Shown piece after piece: positions 28,349 through 37,225 of a stretch of DNA of 64,000 nt (the stretch's first letter is position 1; every line of letters starts with the position of its first letter). Location of the stretch: assembly GCF_006351965.1 (NCBI RefSeq), contig NZ_CP040932.1, positions 2,666,001-2,730,000 on the forward strand, given 5' to 3'. The notes under the pieces were generated by a model that did not search any database, had not been told where the DNA came from, and was given only the letters and a program-made list of their open reading frames with translations. This DNA is from Oceanicola sp. D3 (lineage in GTDB: Bacteria; Pseudomonadota; Alphaproteobacteria; Rhodobacterales; Rhodobacteraceae). The translations under genes were made by a program, and so were the position numbers.

Positions 28349-28945
28349 ATGCTGACCACTCTTCGCACATTCCGTGCCCGTCTCGCGGCCTTCGCCGTGG
28401 ACGCGCGCGGATCGCTCTCGGTCGAGGCCGCGCTGATCCTGCCGCTGCTCTGCTGGTTCTACGTGGCCAGTTTCGTCTGGTTCGATGCCTTCCGCACCCA
28501 GAACTCCAACCTCAAGGCAACCTACACCCTTGCCGATATGCTGAGCCGCGAGACGGATCCCGTGTCCGAGCCCTACCTCAAGGGCCTCAACACCGTGTAC
28601 GACTATCTCACCACCACCCGGCACCCCACCTACATCCGGGTGACCGTGGTCAAATGCACCGACAACGACGGTGACGAAATCGACGATTGCCTGACCGACT
28701 CGCGCAATCTTCAGGTCGATTGGTCCTATGCCACCACAGGTCGCTCTAAGCTCACCAATGCCACGCTTGCCGACTATGAAGACAATATCCCACTGATGCC
28801 GAAAGGCGATCAGGTGATCTTGCTCGAAACCTTCATGGCCTACGAGCCGCTGTTCAACGCGGGCATTCCCGCCTCGAGTTTCGAAAACTTCGTCATCACC
28901 CGCCCGCGCTTTGCACCGCAGCTCTGTTACCAGACCTGTAGCTGA
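28349..28945 (+). CDS. TadE-like pseudopilin-domain protein 2
   Basis: A 198-residue protein with DARGSLSVEAALILPLLCWFYV near residues 20-41, the TadE/TadF signature with its conserved Glu, followed by a periplasmic domain that includes an acidic CTDNDGDEIDDCLTD loop which might bind calcium. GGAGG lies upstream and only 4 bp separates it from TadE-like 1. A strong terminator follows, so this gene ends the operon. Confidence 0.8.
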   Translation: MLTTLRTFRARLAAFAVDARGSLSVEAALILPLLCWFYVASFVWFDAFRTQNSNLKATYTLADMLSRETDPVSEPYLKGLNTVYDYLTTTRHPTYIRVTVVKCTDNDGDEIDDCLTDSRNLQVDWSYATTGRSKLTNATLADYEDNIPLMPKGDQVILLETFMAYEPLFNAGIPASSFENFVITRPRFAPQLCYQTCS

Positions 28946-28966
28946 TCCCGGGCAAAATGCTAAGCG

Positions 28967-28992
28967 AACGGGCGGTTAACCCCGCCCGTTTT
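28967..28992 (+). terminator. Rho-independent terminator of the TadG/TadE operon
   Basis: AACGGGCGG pairs perfectly with CCGCCCGTT (9 bp) around TTAACC, followed by TT. It begins 22 bp after the last TadE-like stop codon. Confidence 0.8.
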
Positions 28993-29060
28993 GCATTTAT
29001 GCATAGGTATGGAATGTGCATAGGTTGTGCATAGGATGTTGCCCATGCAATTCCGGGGTT
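28991..29060 (+). repeat. TGCATAGG-cluster element, copy A
   Basis: Contains TGCATTT, then ATGCATAGG, ATGTGCATAGG and TTGTGCATAGG, then TGTTGCCC and, about 20 bp on, GGGGTTAAC. The octamer TGCATAGG occurs at 29000, 29017 and 29028. The same order of elements occurs on the minus strand at 54944-55003. Function unknown. Confidence 0.6.
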
Positions 29061-29568
29061 AACGCCCCTCGTCGCCACCCTCGTCCGGGCGTTCCTGCAA
29101 AGCGCGTTCAGCCATCCCGGCCTCGATGAATTGCGCCATCGCCTTGCCCGCCGCAGGGTGCACAACGCCGCCAATGGCCACCGTGCGCCCGCGCACCCAC
29201 CACAAGCCCGGACCCCATCCAAACGGTTGTTTTTTCTGCATTTTCAGCACGAAGCCGCCCGCGGGTTTCAAGGCAAAGGCGCCGCGTTCAACCTTGGTGA
29301 CGTCTTCCAACCGCGCCAGCACGCGCCCGTCTTCCAGCGCCAGCACCCCGTCCTGAAGCACCAAGCCGCCCTCGGTCGCCTGCCACAGCCACACGCCCAT
29401 GGCCACCACAAGCCCCCCAAACACCACCAAAAGCCCCCGCCCCCAAAGCGGCCCTTCGCCTGAAAATCCCATTTTGAACAGGACGATAGCCAGCAGTGCA
29501 AACATGGCTGCGGCGAAGATGCGGCGCAGGAGCGAGGCCCCGATGCGGAAGTCTGGTTGCTCTGTCAT
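29059..29568 (-). CDS. Membrane protein with PH-like domain, unknown function
   Basis: A 169-residue protein with two adjacent helices near residues 15-65 (IFAAAMFALLAIVLFKMGF and LLVVFGGLVVAMGVWLW) and a soluble C-terminal half of beta strands (GGLVLQDGVLALEDGRVLAR, VERGAFALKPAGGFVLKM) that look like a bacterial PH-type barrel ending in a helix (GKAMAQFIEAGMAERAL). Both ends predicted cytoplasmic. No operon partner. Its 3' end borders the TGCATAGG element. Confidence 0.65.
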   Translation of the reverse strand: MTEQPDFRIGASLLRRIFAAAMFALLAIVLFKMGFSGEGPLWGRGLLVVFGGLVVAMGVWLWQATEGGLVLQDGVLALEDGRVLARLEDVTKVERGAFALKPAGGFVLKMQKKQPFGWGPGLWWVRGRTVAIGGVVHPAAGKAMAQFIEAGMAERALQERPDEGGDEGR

Positions 29569-29702
29569 GCCCTCTCATAGCAGCCCCTTGGCGCGGCGCA
29601 ATCCTGTGCGCAAATGCACGCGCTGCAGTCCGCAAGCGCATATCTGCGCTTATTGCGACAATGCCCCCCGCGCCCTATCTTTAGCCGTGAAAGGAGACTT
29701 CC

Positions 29703-30614
29703 ATGTCCATCCGCCCCGTCACCGAACTCCGCCCCGCCCAAGCCACTCTGGAGGGCGCCGGCGTCAAGCTGCACCGTGCCTTCGGGTTCCATAACCCCAA
29801 GGAACTAGACCCTTTTCTGCTTTTCGACGACTTCCGCAACGAGCGGCCAGAAGACTTCATCAAGGGCTTCCCCTGGCACCCGCATCGTGGCATCGAGACA
29901 ATCACCTACGTGCTCGCGGGCACCGTCGAACACGGTGACAGCCTCGGCAATCGCGGCGTTCTCGGCCCGGGTTCGATCCAGCTGATGACCGCCGGATCGG
30001 GGATCATGCACCAGGAAATGCCCTCCGGAAACAACAAGGGCCAGATGCACGGCTTCCAGCTCTGGGGCAACCTGCCCGCCTCGCTGAAGATGACAGCCCC
30101 CCGCTACCAAGACATCGAGGGCACGGAACTGCCTGAAATCATTGACGATGACGGCACCCGCATCAAGGTCGTGATCGGTGACTATCGCGGCTACAAGAGC
30201 CCTGTCGACGGCATCGCCGCCGATCCTCAGTATCTCGACATTTCCGTGCCCGCCGGGGTGCGCAAATCCTTCAAGGTCGACACCTATCGCCGCGCCTTCG
30301 CCTATGTTTTCGAAGGCGATGGCCGCTTTGCCGACGCCTCCGCGCCGGGTGGGGTGTTGCTTGAAAAAGAGGTGATGGGCGAGGAGGTGAACATCCGTGA
30401 CCTTTCGGGTGACCGAACCCTCGTGCGTTTCGGCACGGGCGACGAAGTGACTGTTCAGGCAGGCGAAAATGGCATCCGCTTCCTGCTCATCTCCGGCGCG
30501 CCGATCGAGGAGCCGGTGGCTTGGCATGGGCCGATCGTGATGAACCGCCCCGAAGAGTTGCAGCAGGCGATGGCCGATCTCCGCAATGGCACTTTCGTCA
30601 AACCGGCGCACTAA
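29703..30614 (+). CDS. Pirin family protein
   Basis: A 303-residue bicupin pirin. The N-terminal cupin has the metal motif region FPWHPHRGIETITYVLAGTVEHGD (shown in part as HPHRGIETITYV) and MHQEMPSG, matching pirin metal ligands; the C-terminal domain is degenerate as usual. Some bacterial pirins have quercetinase-like activity or bind regulators; the role here is open. AAAGGAGA lies 6 bases before the ATG. A hairpin follows the gene. Confidence 0.88.
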   Translation: MSIRPVTELRPAQATLEGAGVKLHRAFGFHNPKELDPFLLFDDFRNERPEDFIKGFPWHPHRGIETITYVLAGTVEHGDSLGNRGVLGPGSIQLMTAGSGIMHQEMPSGNNKGQMHGFQLWGNLPASLKMTAPRYQDIEGTELPEIIDDDGTRIKVVIGDYRGYKSPVDGIAADPQYLDISVPAGVRKSFKVDTYRRAFAYVFEGDGRFADASAPGGVLLEKEVMGEEVNIRDLSGDRTLVRFGTGDEVTVQAGENGIRFLLISGAPIEEPVAWHGPIVMNRPEELQQAMADLRNGTFVKPAH

Positions 30615-30618
30615 CGTG

Positions 30619-30638
30619 AGGCGGGACACGTCCCGCCT
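30619..30638. terminator. Perfect palindrome after the pirin gene
   Basis: AGGCGGGACACGTCCCGCCT, 8-bp stem plus a tight loop, 4 bp after the pirin stop codon and between converging genes. A terminator or a roseobacter-type palindromic repeat; no T-run. Confidence 0.5.
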
Positions 30639-30700
30639 TACCTGCCGTTTAACGCAGAATTAACCGGCGGGCTGGATACTGGCGCAACCTAGCAAAAGGA

Positions 30701-31288
30701 TCACGCCCCCTTCACAGCCCGCCGCACCATGTTCCAGTAAATCCGCTCTACGCGGTCCTGGCTCAAGCGTCCGCCTTCGCGATACCACGTGTTCACACCG
30801 TTGAGCATGGCGATCACCGCCATTGAGGCCAGCCGCGTGTCGGGAATCTGAAACACACCCTTCTCCTGGCCGTCGACCAGAACGGCCTCCACCGCGTCTT
30901 CATAGCGTCGGCGCAGCTTGGAAATTGCCTTGTGGTTCTCAGGCTCAAGGTTGCGCAACTCCATGTAATTGATGAAGACACCATCCTTGCGGCTGAGGTT
31001 GTAGCCGATGTGAAAGCGCACAATCCATTCCAGCCGTTCACCCGGGCTGCCATCGGGCATTTCGCCTAGCCCGGCGAGAACCTCGTTCATGTGATCGCGC
31101 ATCAGATCAAACAAAAGCGCTTGCTTATCAGGGGTATAGGTATAAAGCGCTCCAGCCTGCACCCCCACCTCGCGCGCAATCTGGCGCATCGAAACGGCGG
31201 CATAGCCATATTGTGCAAACAGCCGAAGGGCCGCCTCGCGCACCTTCGGCCCCGTGATTTCTGCGTGTGAACCCGTTTTTCTCGCCAT
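30701..31288 (-). CDS. TetR family transcriptional regulator
   Basis: A 195-residue regulator with the N-terminal helix-turn-helix ALRLFAQYGYAAVSMRQIA followed by EVGVQAGALYTYTPDKQALL. The C-terminal ligand domain includes NLSRKDGVFINYMELRNLEP and is typical in size. ATG 31288 is preferred; the extension reaches a TTG at 31300. A 14-bp palindrome 17 bp upstream probably is its own operator. Ligand unknown; the target genes are not obvious, since the neighbouring pirin gene is convergent. Confidence 0.88.
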   Translation of the reverse strand: MARKTGSHAEITGPKVREAALRLFAQYGYAAVSMRQIAREVGVQAGALYTYTPDKQALLFDLMRDHMNEVLAGLGEMPDGSPGERLEWIVRFHIGYNLSRKDGVFINYMELRNLEPENHKAISKLRRRYEDAVEAVLVDGQEKGVFQIPDTRLASMAVIAMLNGVNTWYREGGRLSQDRVERIYWNMVRRAVKGA

Positions 31289-31304
31289 GCCCGCCAGCAA
31301 ACCC

Positions 31305-31318
31305 TGAACGGCCGTTCA
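31305..31318. promoter_or_regulatory. TetR operator candidate
   Basis: TGAACGGCCGTTCA, a perfect 14-bp palindrome between the tetR start (31288) and the divergent lipoprotein gene (31388). TetR-family proteins often bind such sites next to their own gene. Confidence 0.6.
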
Positions 31319-31387
31319 ATTCAAGCGCGGATGTTAGCGCCCACATCCCGCTTCCCTCCCCTTCCCGCGCCCGATACTCTGCCCGCC

Positions 31388-31681
31388 ATGAGCCGCGCCG
31401 CCCTTCTCCTTTGCCTTGCCCTCGCAGGCTGCACCCAGTTCCCCGAGCTGGATGCGGTGGTGAGCGCTTCGGCCAAATCCGCCGCCTACCCCCGGCTGCA
31501 ACCGCTGGATAGCGTGCTCGCCCGCGCCAATTCCTCCACCAACGACCCCGACGCCGTGCGCGGAAACCTCGCCGCCCGCGTCGCCGCCCTGCGCGCCCGC
31601 GCCGCCCGTATGCGCGGCCCCATCGTCGAGCCCTCCATCCGCGCCCGGATGAACGCCGCATTGCGCCGCCATTCAGGTTGA
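31388..31681 (+). CDS. Small predicted lipoprotein
   Basis: A 97-residue protein starting MSRAALLLCLALAGCTQFPELD: a short signal peptide ending in the lipobox LALAGC, so Cys15 would be lipid-modified. The mature part is Ala/Arg-rich and helical. An upstream in-frame start at 31331 would add 19 Pro-rich residues that spoil the signal peptide. Function unknown. It is divergent from tetR, with the operator between them, so the TetR protein may control it. Confidence 0.7.
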   Translation: MSRAALLLCLALAGCTQFPELDAVVSASAKSAAYPRLQPLDSVLARANSSTNDPDAVRGNLAARVAALRARAARMRGPIVEPSIRARMNAALRRHSG

Positions 31682-31738
31682 GCCTCCCCGCGCAACCGGG
31701 TATGCCCGCGCAAGATTTTTGCCAGATGGAGGCCCGAC

Positions 31739-33025
31739 ATGTCTGACCCGCTTCGCCTTGGTATCGCCGGGCTCGGCACCGTCGGCGCCGGAGTCGTCAA
31801 GATCGTCCGCCGCCACGCCGCCCTGCTTGAGGCCCGCACAGGGCGCCCCATCACCATCTCCGCCGTCTCCGCTCGCACCCGAGACAAGGATCGCGGCGTG
31901 CCGCTGAAGGATTATGCGTGGGAAGACAATGCGGTAGAGCTTGCCGCCCGCGATGATGTGGATGTGTTCGTAGAGCTGATGGGGGGCGAAGACGGCCCCG
32001 CCAAGGCCGCCACCGAGGCCGCCATCGCCGCTGGCAAGCAGGTTGTCACCGCCAACAAGGCCATGCTCGCCGTCCACGGGCAGGCTCTTGCCGAGACAGC
32101 CGAGGCCAAGGGCTGCCAGATCCGCTATGAAGCCGCCGTTGCAGGCGGCATCCCGGTGATCAAATCCCTCACCGAGGGGCTGGCCGCGAATGAGATCACC
32201 CGCGTCATGGGCGTGATGAACGGCACCTGCAACTACATCCTCACCCGGATGGAGGCCACCGGGCAAGGCTATGAAGCGCTGTTCGATGAAGCCGCAAAAC
32301 TCGGCTATCTGGAGGCCGATCCCAACCTTGATGTCGGCGGCATCGACGCGGCCCACAAGCTCGCGATCCTCAGCTCTATCTCCTTCGGAACGCAGGTAAA
32401 TTTCGATGGCATCGAAATCGAGGGCATCCAGCGGATCACCCTTTCCGATATCCGCCATGCTGCCGATATGGGCTTTCGGATCAAGCTGCTCGGCGTCGCC
32501 CAGATGACGGGCCGCGGCCTTGAGCAGCGCATGTCGCCCTGCCTCGTGCCCTACGACTCGCCCCTCGGCCAGCTTGAAGGCGGCACCAACATGGTGGTGA
32601 TCGAAGGCGACGCCGTCGAGCAAATCGTGCTGCGCGGCCCCGGCGCCGGTGAAGGGCCCACCGCCTCTGCCGTCATGGCCGACATCTGCGATATCGCCCG
32701 TGGCACACGCCTTCCCGTGTTCGGCAAACCGGCGAAAACGCTGCAAAAATCCCCCTCCGCCCGCTCAGCCTCTGCCGCACCCTACTACCTGCGGATGGAC
32801 CTGCGAGACAAACCCGGCGCGATGGCCAAGGTTGCCGCGGCGCTTGGCGAGGCAGGCGTTTCGATCGACCGGATGCGCCAGTATGGGCATGACGCCGAGG
32901 CCGCCCCGGTGCTTTTCGTCACCCATAAAACCAGCCACGGCTCGCTCACCGAGGCCCTTCATGCCATCACCAAGACAGGTGTGGTTCTGGGCGATCCTGT
33001 TGCGCTGCGGATCGAGCAGGTCTGA
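31739..33025 (+). CDS. hom: Homoserine dehydrogenase
   Basis: A 428-residue enzyme reducing aspartate semialdehyde to homoserine, on the path to threonine and methionine. NAD(P) loop GLGTVGAGVV (residues 10-19); TANKAMLAVHG and the catalytic region GGIPVIKSLTEGLAANEITR with MGVMNGTCNYILT; C-terminal ACT domain (about 350-428: KPGAMAKVAAALGEAGVSID) that usually gives threonine feedback control. Length and order fit the family. glpX follows after about 100 bp on the same strand. Confidence 0.96.
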   Translation: MSDPLRLGIAGLGTVGAGVVKIVRRHAALLEARTGRPITISAVSARTRDKDRGVPLKDYAWEDNAVELAARDDVDVFVELMGGEDGPAKAATEAAIAAGKQVVTANKAMLAVHGQALAETAEAKGCQIRYEAAVAGGIPVIKSLTEGLAANEITRVMGVMNGTCNYILTRMEATGQGYEALFDEAAKLGYLEADPNLDVGGIDAAHKLAILSSISFGTQVNFDGIEIEGIQRITLSDIRHAADMGFRIKLLGVAQMTGRGLEQRMSPCLVPYDSPLGQLEGGTNMVVIEGDAVEQIVLRGPGAGEGPTASAVMADICDIARGTRLPVFGKPAKTLQKSPSARSASAAPYYLRMDLRDKPGAMAKVAAALGEAGVSIDRMRQYGHDAEAAPVLFVTHKTSHGSLTEALHAITKTGVVLGDPVALRIEQV

Positions 33026-33124
33026 GCCGCCCACCGCTTGCGCTAACACCCCGCCAGAGGGTTGCGCCCTTCGGGGGGGAAGGCTACCCAATCTACAACC
33101 ATGAAAAGCCATGAGGGGCATCCG

Positions 33125-34096
33125 ATGACCAAGAAGCCAGAATTCCACGACCGGTTGCTTTCGCTGGGCCTTGCCCGCGTTTCGGAGGCGGCCGCACTGG
33201 CTTCGGCCCGTCTGATCGGGCGGGGTGACGAGAAGGCCGCTGACCAGGCTGCCGTGAACGCCATGCGCGACCAGTTGAACGCACTGGACATTCGCGGCAC
33301 TGTTGTCATCGGTGAAGGCGAGCGCGACGAGGCCCCGATGCTCTACATCGGCGAAGAGGTTGGCACCGGCACAGGGCCGGAAGTGGACATCGCCCTCGAC
33401 CCGCTGGAAGGCACCACCCTCACCGCCAAGGATATGCCCAACGCGCTCACCGTCATCGCCATGGCCCCGCGCGGCTCGATGCTCCATGCCCCTGATGTTT
33501 ATATGGAAAAGCTCGCCGTCGGCCCTGGCTATCCCACCGATATCGTCAGCCTCGATCAATCCCCCGCCGAGCGTGTCCGCCTTCTGGCCGCCGCCAAACA
33601 GGCAACCACCGCCGATATCACCGTCTGCATTCTCGAACGCCCCCGCCATGAGGATCTGATTGCAGAGGTCCGCTCCACCGGCGCCGCAATCCGGCTGATC
33701 ACCGATGGTGACGTGGCCGGCGTGATGCATTGTGCCGAGCCCGAGAAAACCGGGATCGACATGTATATGGGCCTTGGCGGCGCACCCGAAGGCGTGCTCG
33801 CGGCGGCAGCACTCAAGTGCATGGGCGGGCAGATGTGGGGCCGCCTGACCTTCCGGAATGACGACGAGAAGGGCCGCGCCCAAAAGGCCGGAATCGAAGA
33901 TCTCGACCGGATCTATTCGCGCGACGAGATGGTGCAGCACGATGTGATCTTTGCCGCCACTGGCGTGACCGATGGCTCCCTCGTGCCCGGCATCAAGCGC
34001 GAAGTCGGCTACCTGACCGCCGAGACACTGCTGATGCGCTCCAAAACCGGCTCGGTCCGCCGGATGCAATACCGCAACCCGACCTCCGCAATGTGA
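33125..34096 (+). CDS. glpX: Class II fructose-1,6-bisphosphatase
   Basis: A 323-residue GlpX-type phosphatase for gluconeogenesis and the Calvin-type sugar phosphate pool. Motifs: GTVVIGEGERDEAPMLYIGE with catalytic acidic residues, and DIALDPLEGTTLTAKDMPNA, the DPxEG metal motif. GAGGGG lies 6 bases before ATG 33125; the frame is open further upstream but that part is not family-like. Its stop codon overlaps the recJ start (TGATG). Confidence 0.95.
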   Translation: MTKKPEFHDRLLSLGLARVSEAAALASARLIGRGDEKAADQAAVNAMRDQLNALDIRGTVVIGEGERDEAPMLYIGEEVGTGTGPEVDIALDPLEGTTLTAKDMPNALTVIAMAPRGSMLHAPDVYMEKLAVGPGYPTDIVSLDQSPAERVRLLAAAKQATTADITVCILERPRHEDLIAEVRSTGAAIRLITDGDVAGVMHCAEPEKTGIDMYMGLGGAPEGVLAAAALKCMGGQMWGRLTFRNDDEKGRAQKAGIEDLDRIYSRDEMVQHDVIFAATGVTDGSLVPGIKREVGYLTAETLLMRSKTGSVRRMQYRNPTSAM

Positions 34097-35841
34097 TGGC
34101 AGCCTTCCTCGGCGTCGAAGAGTCCCTCACGGGGCGGCGCTGGGTGGGGCCAGCCCCGGAAGAAGACCGGCTGGCAGAGGCCATGGCCCAAAGCACAGGC
34201 CTGCCCGGCCCGCTTGCCCGGTTGCTCGTGCAGCGCGGTGTGCCGCCTGAGGAGACAGCGCTGTTTCTCAGCCCGTCCCTGCGCGACATGCTCCCCGACC
34301 CGCGCAGACTGCGCGATATCGAGGTGGCCGCCGCGCGGATCAACAGCGCGGTGGAACGGGCCGAGAAACTGGCCATCTTCGCTGACTACGATGTCGATGG
34401 GGGTGCCTCAGCCGCTTTGCTGATCCGCTGGCTGCGCGCGCTCGGTCGCGAGGCCACCCTCTATGTTCCCGACCGGATCGGGGAAGGCTACGGGCCGAAT
34501 GCCCCGGCAATTTCCGAGCTATCCCAAAGCCATAGCCTGATCATCTGCGTCGATTGCGGCACTCTTTCGCATGAGGCGCTTGCGGCTGCGGGCAGCGCCG
34601 AGGTGCTGGTACTCGACCATCACCTTGGCGGTGAAACGCTTCCGCCCGCGCTCGCTGTGGTCAACCCCAACCGGCAGGACGAAAGCGGTGAACTGGGGCA
34701 CTTATGCGCCGCCGCTGTCGTATTCCTCTGCCTCGTCGAAGCCAATCGCCAGCGCCGGGAGGCCGGCGCAAGCCCCCTGCCCGACCTCATGGGCCTGCTC
34801 GATCTGGTGGCGCTTGCGACCGTTGCCGATGTGGCCCCACTCACCGGCGTCAACCGGGCGTTGGTGCGGCAGGGCCTCAAGATCATGGCCAAACGCGCCA
34901 ATCCCGGCCTCGCGGCCCTCTCCGATGTGGCCGGGGTGGACCGCGCGCCAACCCCCTATCACCTTGGCTACCTGCTCGGCCCCCGCATCAACGCCGGAGG
35001 CCGTGTTGGCCGGGCCGATCTTGGTGCGCGACTGCTGGCCACCGACGACGCGGCAGAAGCCATGGCCCTCGCCGAAAAGCTGGATGGGCTGAACAAGGAG
35101 CGCCGCGAAATCGAATCTGCCGTGCAGGAAGCCGCACTGGCGCAGGCTGAAGCGCGTGGTCTTGAGGCTCCCCTCGTTTGGGCGGCGGGCGATGGCTGGC
35201 ACCCCGGTGTTGTCGGCATCGTTGCGTCCCGCCTGAAGGAAGCCACCGGGCGGCCGGCAGTGGTCATCGGGCTGGAAGGTGGCGAGGGCAAGGGCTCTGG
35301 CCGCTCGATCACTGGCGTGGACCTCGGCGGATGCGTGCACCGGCTGGAGGACGAAGGCCTCATCCTTCAGGGCGGCGGCCACAAGATGGCAGCGGGCCTC
35401 TCTCTCACCGCAGGTCAGCTTGAACCGGCAATGGCCCGCCTCTCCGAGTTGCTGGAGCGGCAGGGCGCCGGTGCAGACGGCCCGCGCGATTTGCGCCTCG
35501 ACGGTTTGATCCTGCCAACGGCTGCCACGGTCGAGCTGATCGAAGCGCTCGAGCAGGCAGGCCCCTTTGGCGCCGCCGCTCCGGCCCCGCGCTTTGCCCT
35601 GCCCGAAGCCGCGCTGGCCGATGCCCGCGTTGTGGGCGAGAACCACCTGAAAATTTCCGTGCGCACCGCCACCGGGCAGCGGCTTGATGCCATCGGCTTT
35701 CGCCTCGCCGATACGCCCCTCGGCAAGGCCATGCTGGAATCTCGTGGCGGGGCATGGCACCTCGCCGGGCGGCTTGAGGTAAACCACTGGCAGGGCCGCT
35801 CACGTCCGCAGTTGCGGCTCGAGGACGCGGCCCCGGCATGA
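34096..35841 (+). CDS. recJ: Single-stranded-DNA exonuclease RecJ
   Basis: A 581-residue 5'-3' exonuclease of recombination and mismatch repair. DHH phosphoesterase motifs are present: IFADYDVDGGASAALL, IICVDCGT and LVLDHHLGG, then the DHHA1 domain (GRSITGVDLG, GGGHKMAAGLSL) and a C-terminal OB-like domain. ATG 34096 overlaps the glpX stop; GTG 34093 is possible. It overlaps the next gene by ATGA. Confidence 0.95.
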   Translation: MAAFLGVEESLTGRRWVGPAPEEDRLAEAMAQSTGLPGPLARLLVQRGVPPEETALFLSPSLRDMLPDPRRLRDIEVAAARINSAVERAEKLAIFADYDVDGGASAALLIRWLRALGREATLYVPDRIGEGYGPNAPAISELSQSHSLIICVDCGTLSHEALAAAGSAEVLVLDHHLGGETLPPALAVVNPNRQDESGELGHLCAAAVVFLCLVEANRQRREAGASPLPDLMGLLDLVALATVADVAPLTGVNRALVRQGLKIMAKRANPGLAALSDVAGVDRAPTPYHLGYLLGPRINAGGRVGRADLGARLLATDDAAEAMALAEKLDGLNKERREIESAVQEAALAQAEARGLEAPLVWAAGDGWHPGVVGIVASRLKEATGRPAVVIGLEGGEGKGSGRSITGVDLGGCVHRLEDEGLILQGGGHKMAAGLSLTAGQLEPAMARLSELLERQGAGADGPRDLRLDGLILPTAATVELIEALEQAGPFGAAAPAPRFALPEAALADARVVGENHLKISVRTATGQRLDAIGFRLADTPLGKAMLESRGGAWHLAGRLEVNHWQGRSRPQLRLEDAAPA

Positions 35842-36341
35842 GCGCGCTGGTGGTCCTCGCCGGGCTGCCGGGCACAGGAAAAACAACAATCTCCCGTGCG
35901 CTTGCCGCGCAGTCGGGTGCGATTCACCTGAGGATCGACACCATCGAAACCGCGATCTGCGCCTCAACGCTCGCCCCCGCGAACGCCGCCGACGCGGGCT
36001 ACCTCGTTGCACGGGCGCAGGCGGCAGAGCTAATGGCGGCGGAGCATTCGGTGATCATCGACTGCGTGAACCAATGGCAGATGACCCGTGAGTGGTTTGT
36101 CGAGGTGGCCGGCACAGCGCGCTGTGTTACCTGCGAAATCATTTGCTCGGACCTGTCCGAACATCGCGCGCGCATCGATTCTCGCCGCGCGGACCTGCCC
36201 GGCCACGCGCTGCCAGACTGGCAGGCCGTTCTGGCGCGTGACTATCACCCTTGGCACGCCGCCGAGCTGCAGATCGACACCGCGGAGCGAACGCCCGATG
36301 CCGCTGCGGGCCTGATTTTCAAGGCGATGGAGGCGGGATAA
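35838..36341 (+). CDS. AAA/zeta-toxin-like small ATPase or kinase
   Basis: A 167-residue P-loop protein: Walker A GLPGTGKTT at residues 9-17, then LRIDTIETAI as in small-molecule kinases of the AAA_33 group. The rest fits a nucleotide-type kinase fold with an Arg-rich lid (SEHRARIDSRRAD). The substrate is unknown; no antitoxin gene is adjacent, so a toxin role is not supported. Coupled to recJ by a 4-bp ATGA overlap. Confidence 0.75.
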   Translation: MSALVVLAGLPGTGKTTISRALAAQSGAIHLRIDTIETAICASTLAPANAADAGYLVARAQAAELMAAEHSVIIDCVNQWQMTREWFVEVAGTARCVTCEIICSDLSEHRARIDSRRADLPGHALPDWQAVLARDYHPWHAAELQIDTAERTPDAAAGLIFKAMEAG

Positions 36342-36419
36342 AATTTCCGTTCCAGCGGCGCAAAATTCTCTTGCGCTCCATCGGAGCTTTGCCTAAACAC
36401 CCCCCCACGGCTGGTCCCT

Positions 36420-36494
36420 GCCCCGTTCGTCTATCGGTTAGGACGCCAGGTTTTCAACCTGGAAAGAGGGGTTCGATTCCCCTACGGGGTACCA
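36420..36494 (+). tRNA. tRNA-Glu (anticodon TTC)
   Basis: A 75-nt gene including encoded CCA. Acceptor arms GCCCCGT/ACGGGGT (one G-T pair), anticodon stem CCAGG/CCTGG with loop TTTTCAA giving anticodon TTC, and T-arm GAGGGGTTCGATTCCCCT. The last 13 bases overlap the 3' end of the convergent M50-like gene. Confidence 0.95.
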
Positions 36495-37195
36495 GCCGTT
36501 TTACCCCCCTCAGTGGCAGATCGACCAAAGTGGATGTTGCTTTGCGCCCCCAGCCCGTGGCGCAGACACAGCCAGATCACACCCAAGCTGAGCAAAAGCC
36601 ACAACCCGCCCCAGAGCACCGTTGCACCGCCGAACTCCTCGGCCAGCATCCGCGCATCCGACTGCAGTGCGCTACGGCGAATGGTGTCATCGAAGATGTC
36701 GTAGGGCACATAGATCAGGCTCGTCAGACCGATGACGCGCAGCGTAAGGTCCGCCGCTTGGTGAGGCAGGTAACGGGCAGCGGCGAGCATGATTGCGCCG
36801 GTGGAGAGGCAGAAAATCAGGGCAAAGGGTGTGCGCACCCAGAGCAAGGCGACAATCAGCAGCGCCGCACCGCACAGCGCCAAGGCCGCCCGGTCTGCGC
36901 GAGACCGAAGCGCCGTAACAAGGATCAGTGCACCCAGAACCAGTGAGCCGAGGTAGCCCGCCGAGAGCGTGATAAAGCGGTTTCCGCCGCGGATCAGAGC
37001 ATGCCCGCCTTCTCGCGGATCAAGTGAGATATCAACAATACTGCCGCCCGTGATCAGCCCCGCGAGACCGTGGGAGAGCTCGTGCAGGAAGATCACGAAG
37101 ATGCGGAGCGGGTAGACCACCGGCGTGCGCCAGAGCGCGAAGACCAGAGCGAGCAGGAGAAAGAGTTGCCAGTGGCCACGCAAGAACGACATCAT
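36482..37195 (-). CDS. M50-family-like membrane protein with HELSH motif
   Basis: A 237-residue multi-pass membrane protein with about six helices. The motif FLHELSHGLAGLITGGS near residues 36-52 matches the zinc-binding HExxH of site-2-type (M50B) peptidases, with the second helix set further on. It could be a membrane protease or a pseudoprotease; the distal Asp ligand was not placed. Its stop codon TAG lies inside the tRNA-Glu gene, 13 bp from its 3' end. It is alone on the minus strand ahead of the GGDEF gene. Confidence 0.7.
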   Translation of the reverse strand: MMSFLRGHWQLFLLLALVFALWRTPVVYPLRIFVIFLHELSHGLAGLITGGSIVDISLDPREGGHALIRGGNRFITLSAGYLGSLVLGALILVTALRSRADRAALALCGAALLIVALLWVRTPFALIFCLSTGAIMLAAARYLPHQAADLTLRVIGLTSLIYVPYDIFDDTIRRSALQSDARMLAEEFGGATVLWGGLWLLLSLGVIWLCLRHGLGAQSNIHFGRSATEGGKTAGTP

Positions 37196-37225
37196 GCCCC
37201 ATGGGGCCGTGCGCTGGCCGACTTG

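Noticed and set aside
35838-36341. Zeta toxin of a toxin-antitoxin pair
   Set aside because: Only the P-loop resembles it; there is no antitoxin gene, and the gene is coupled to recJ.
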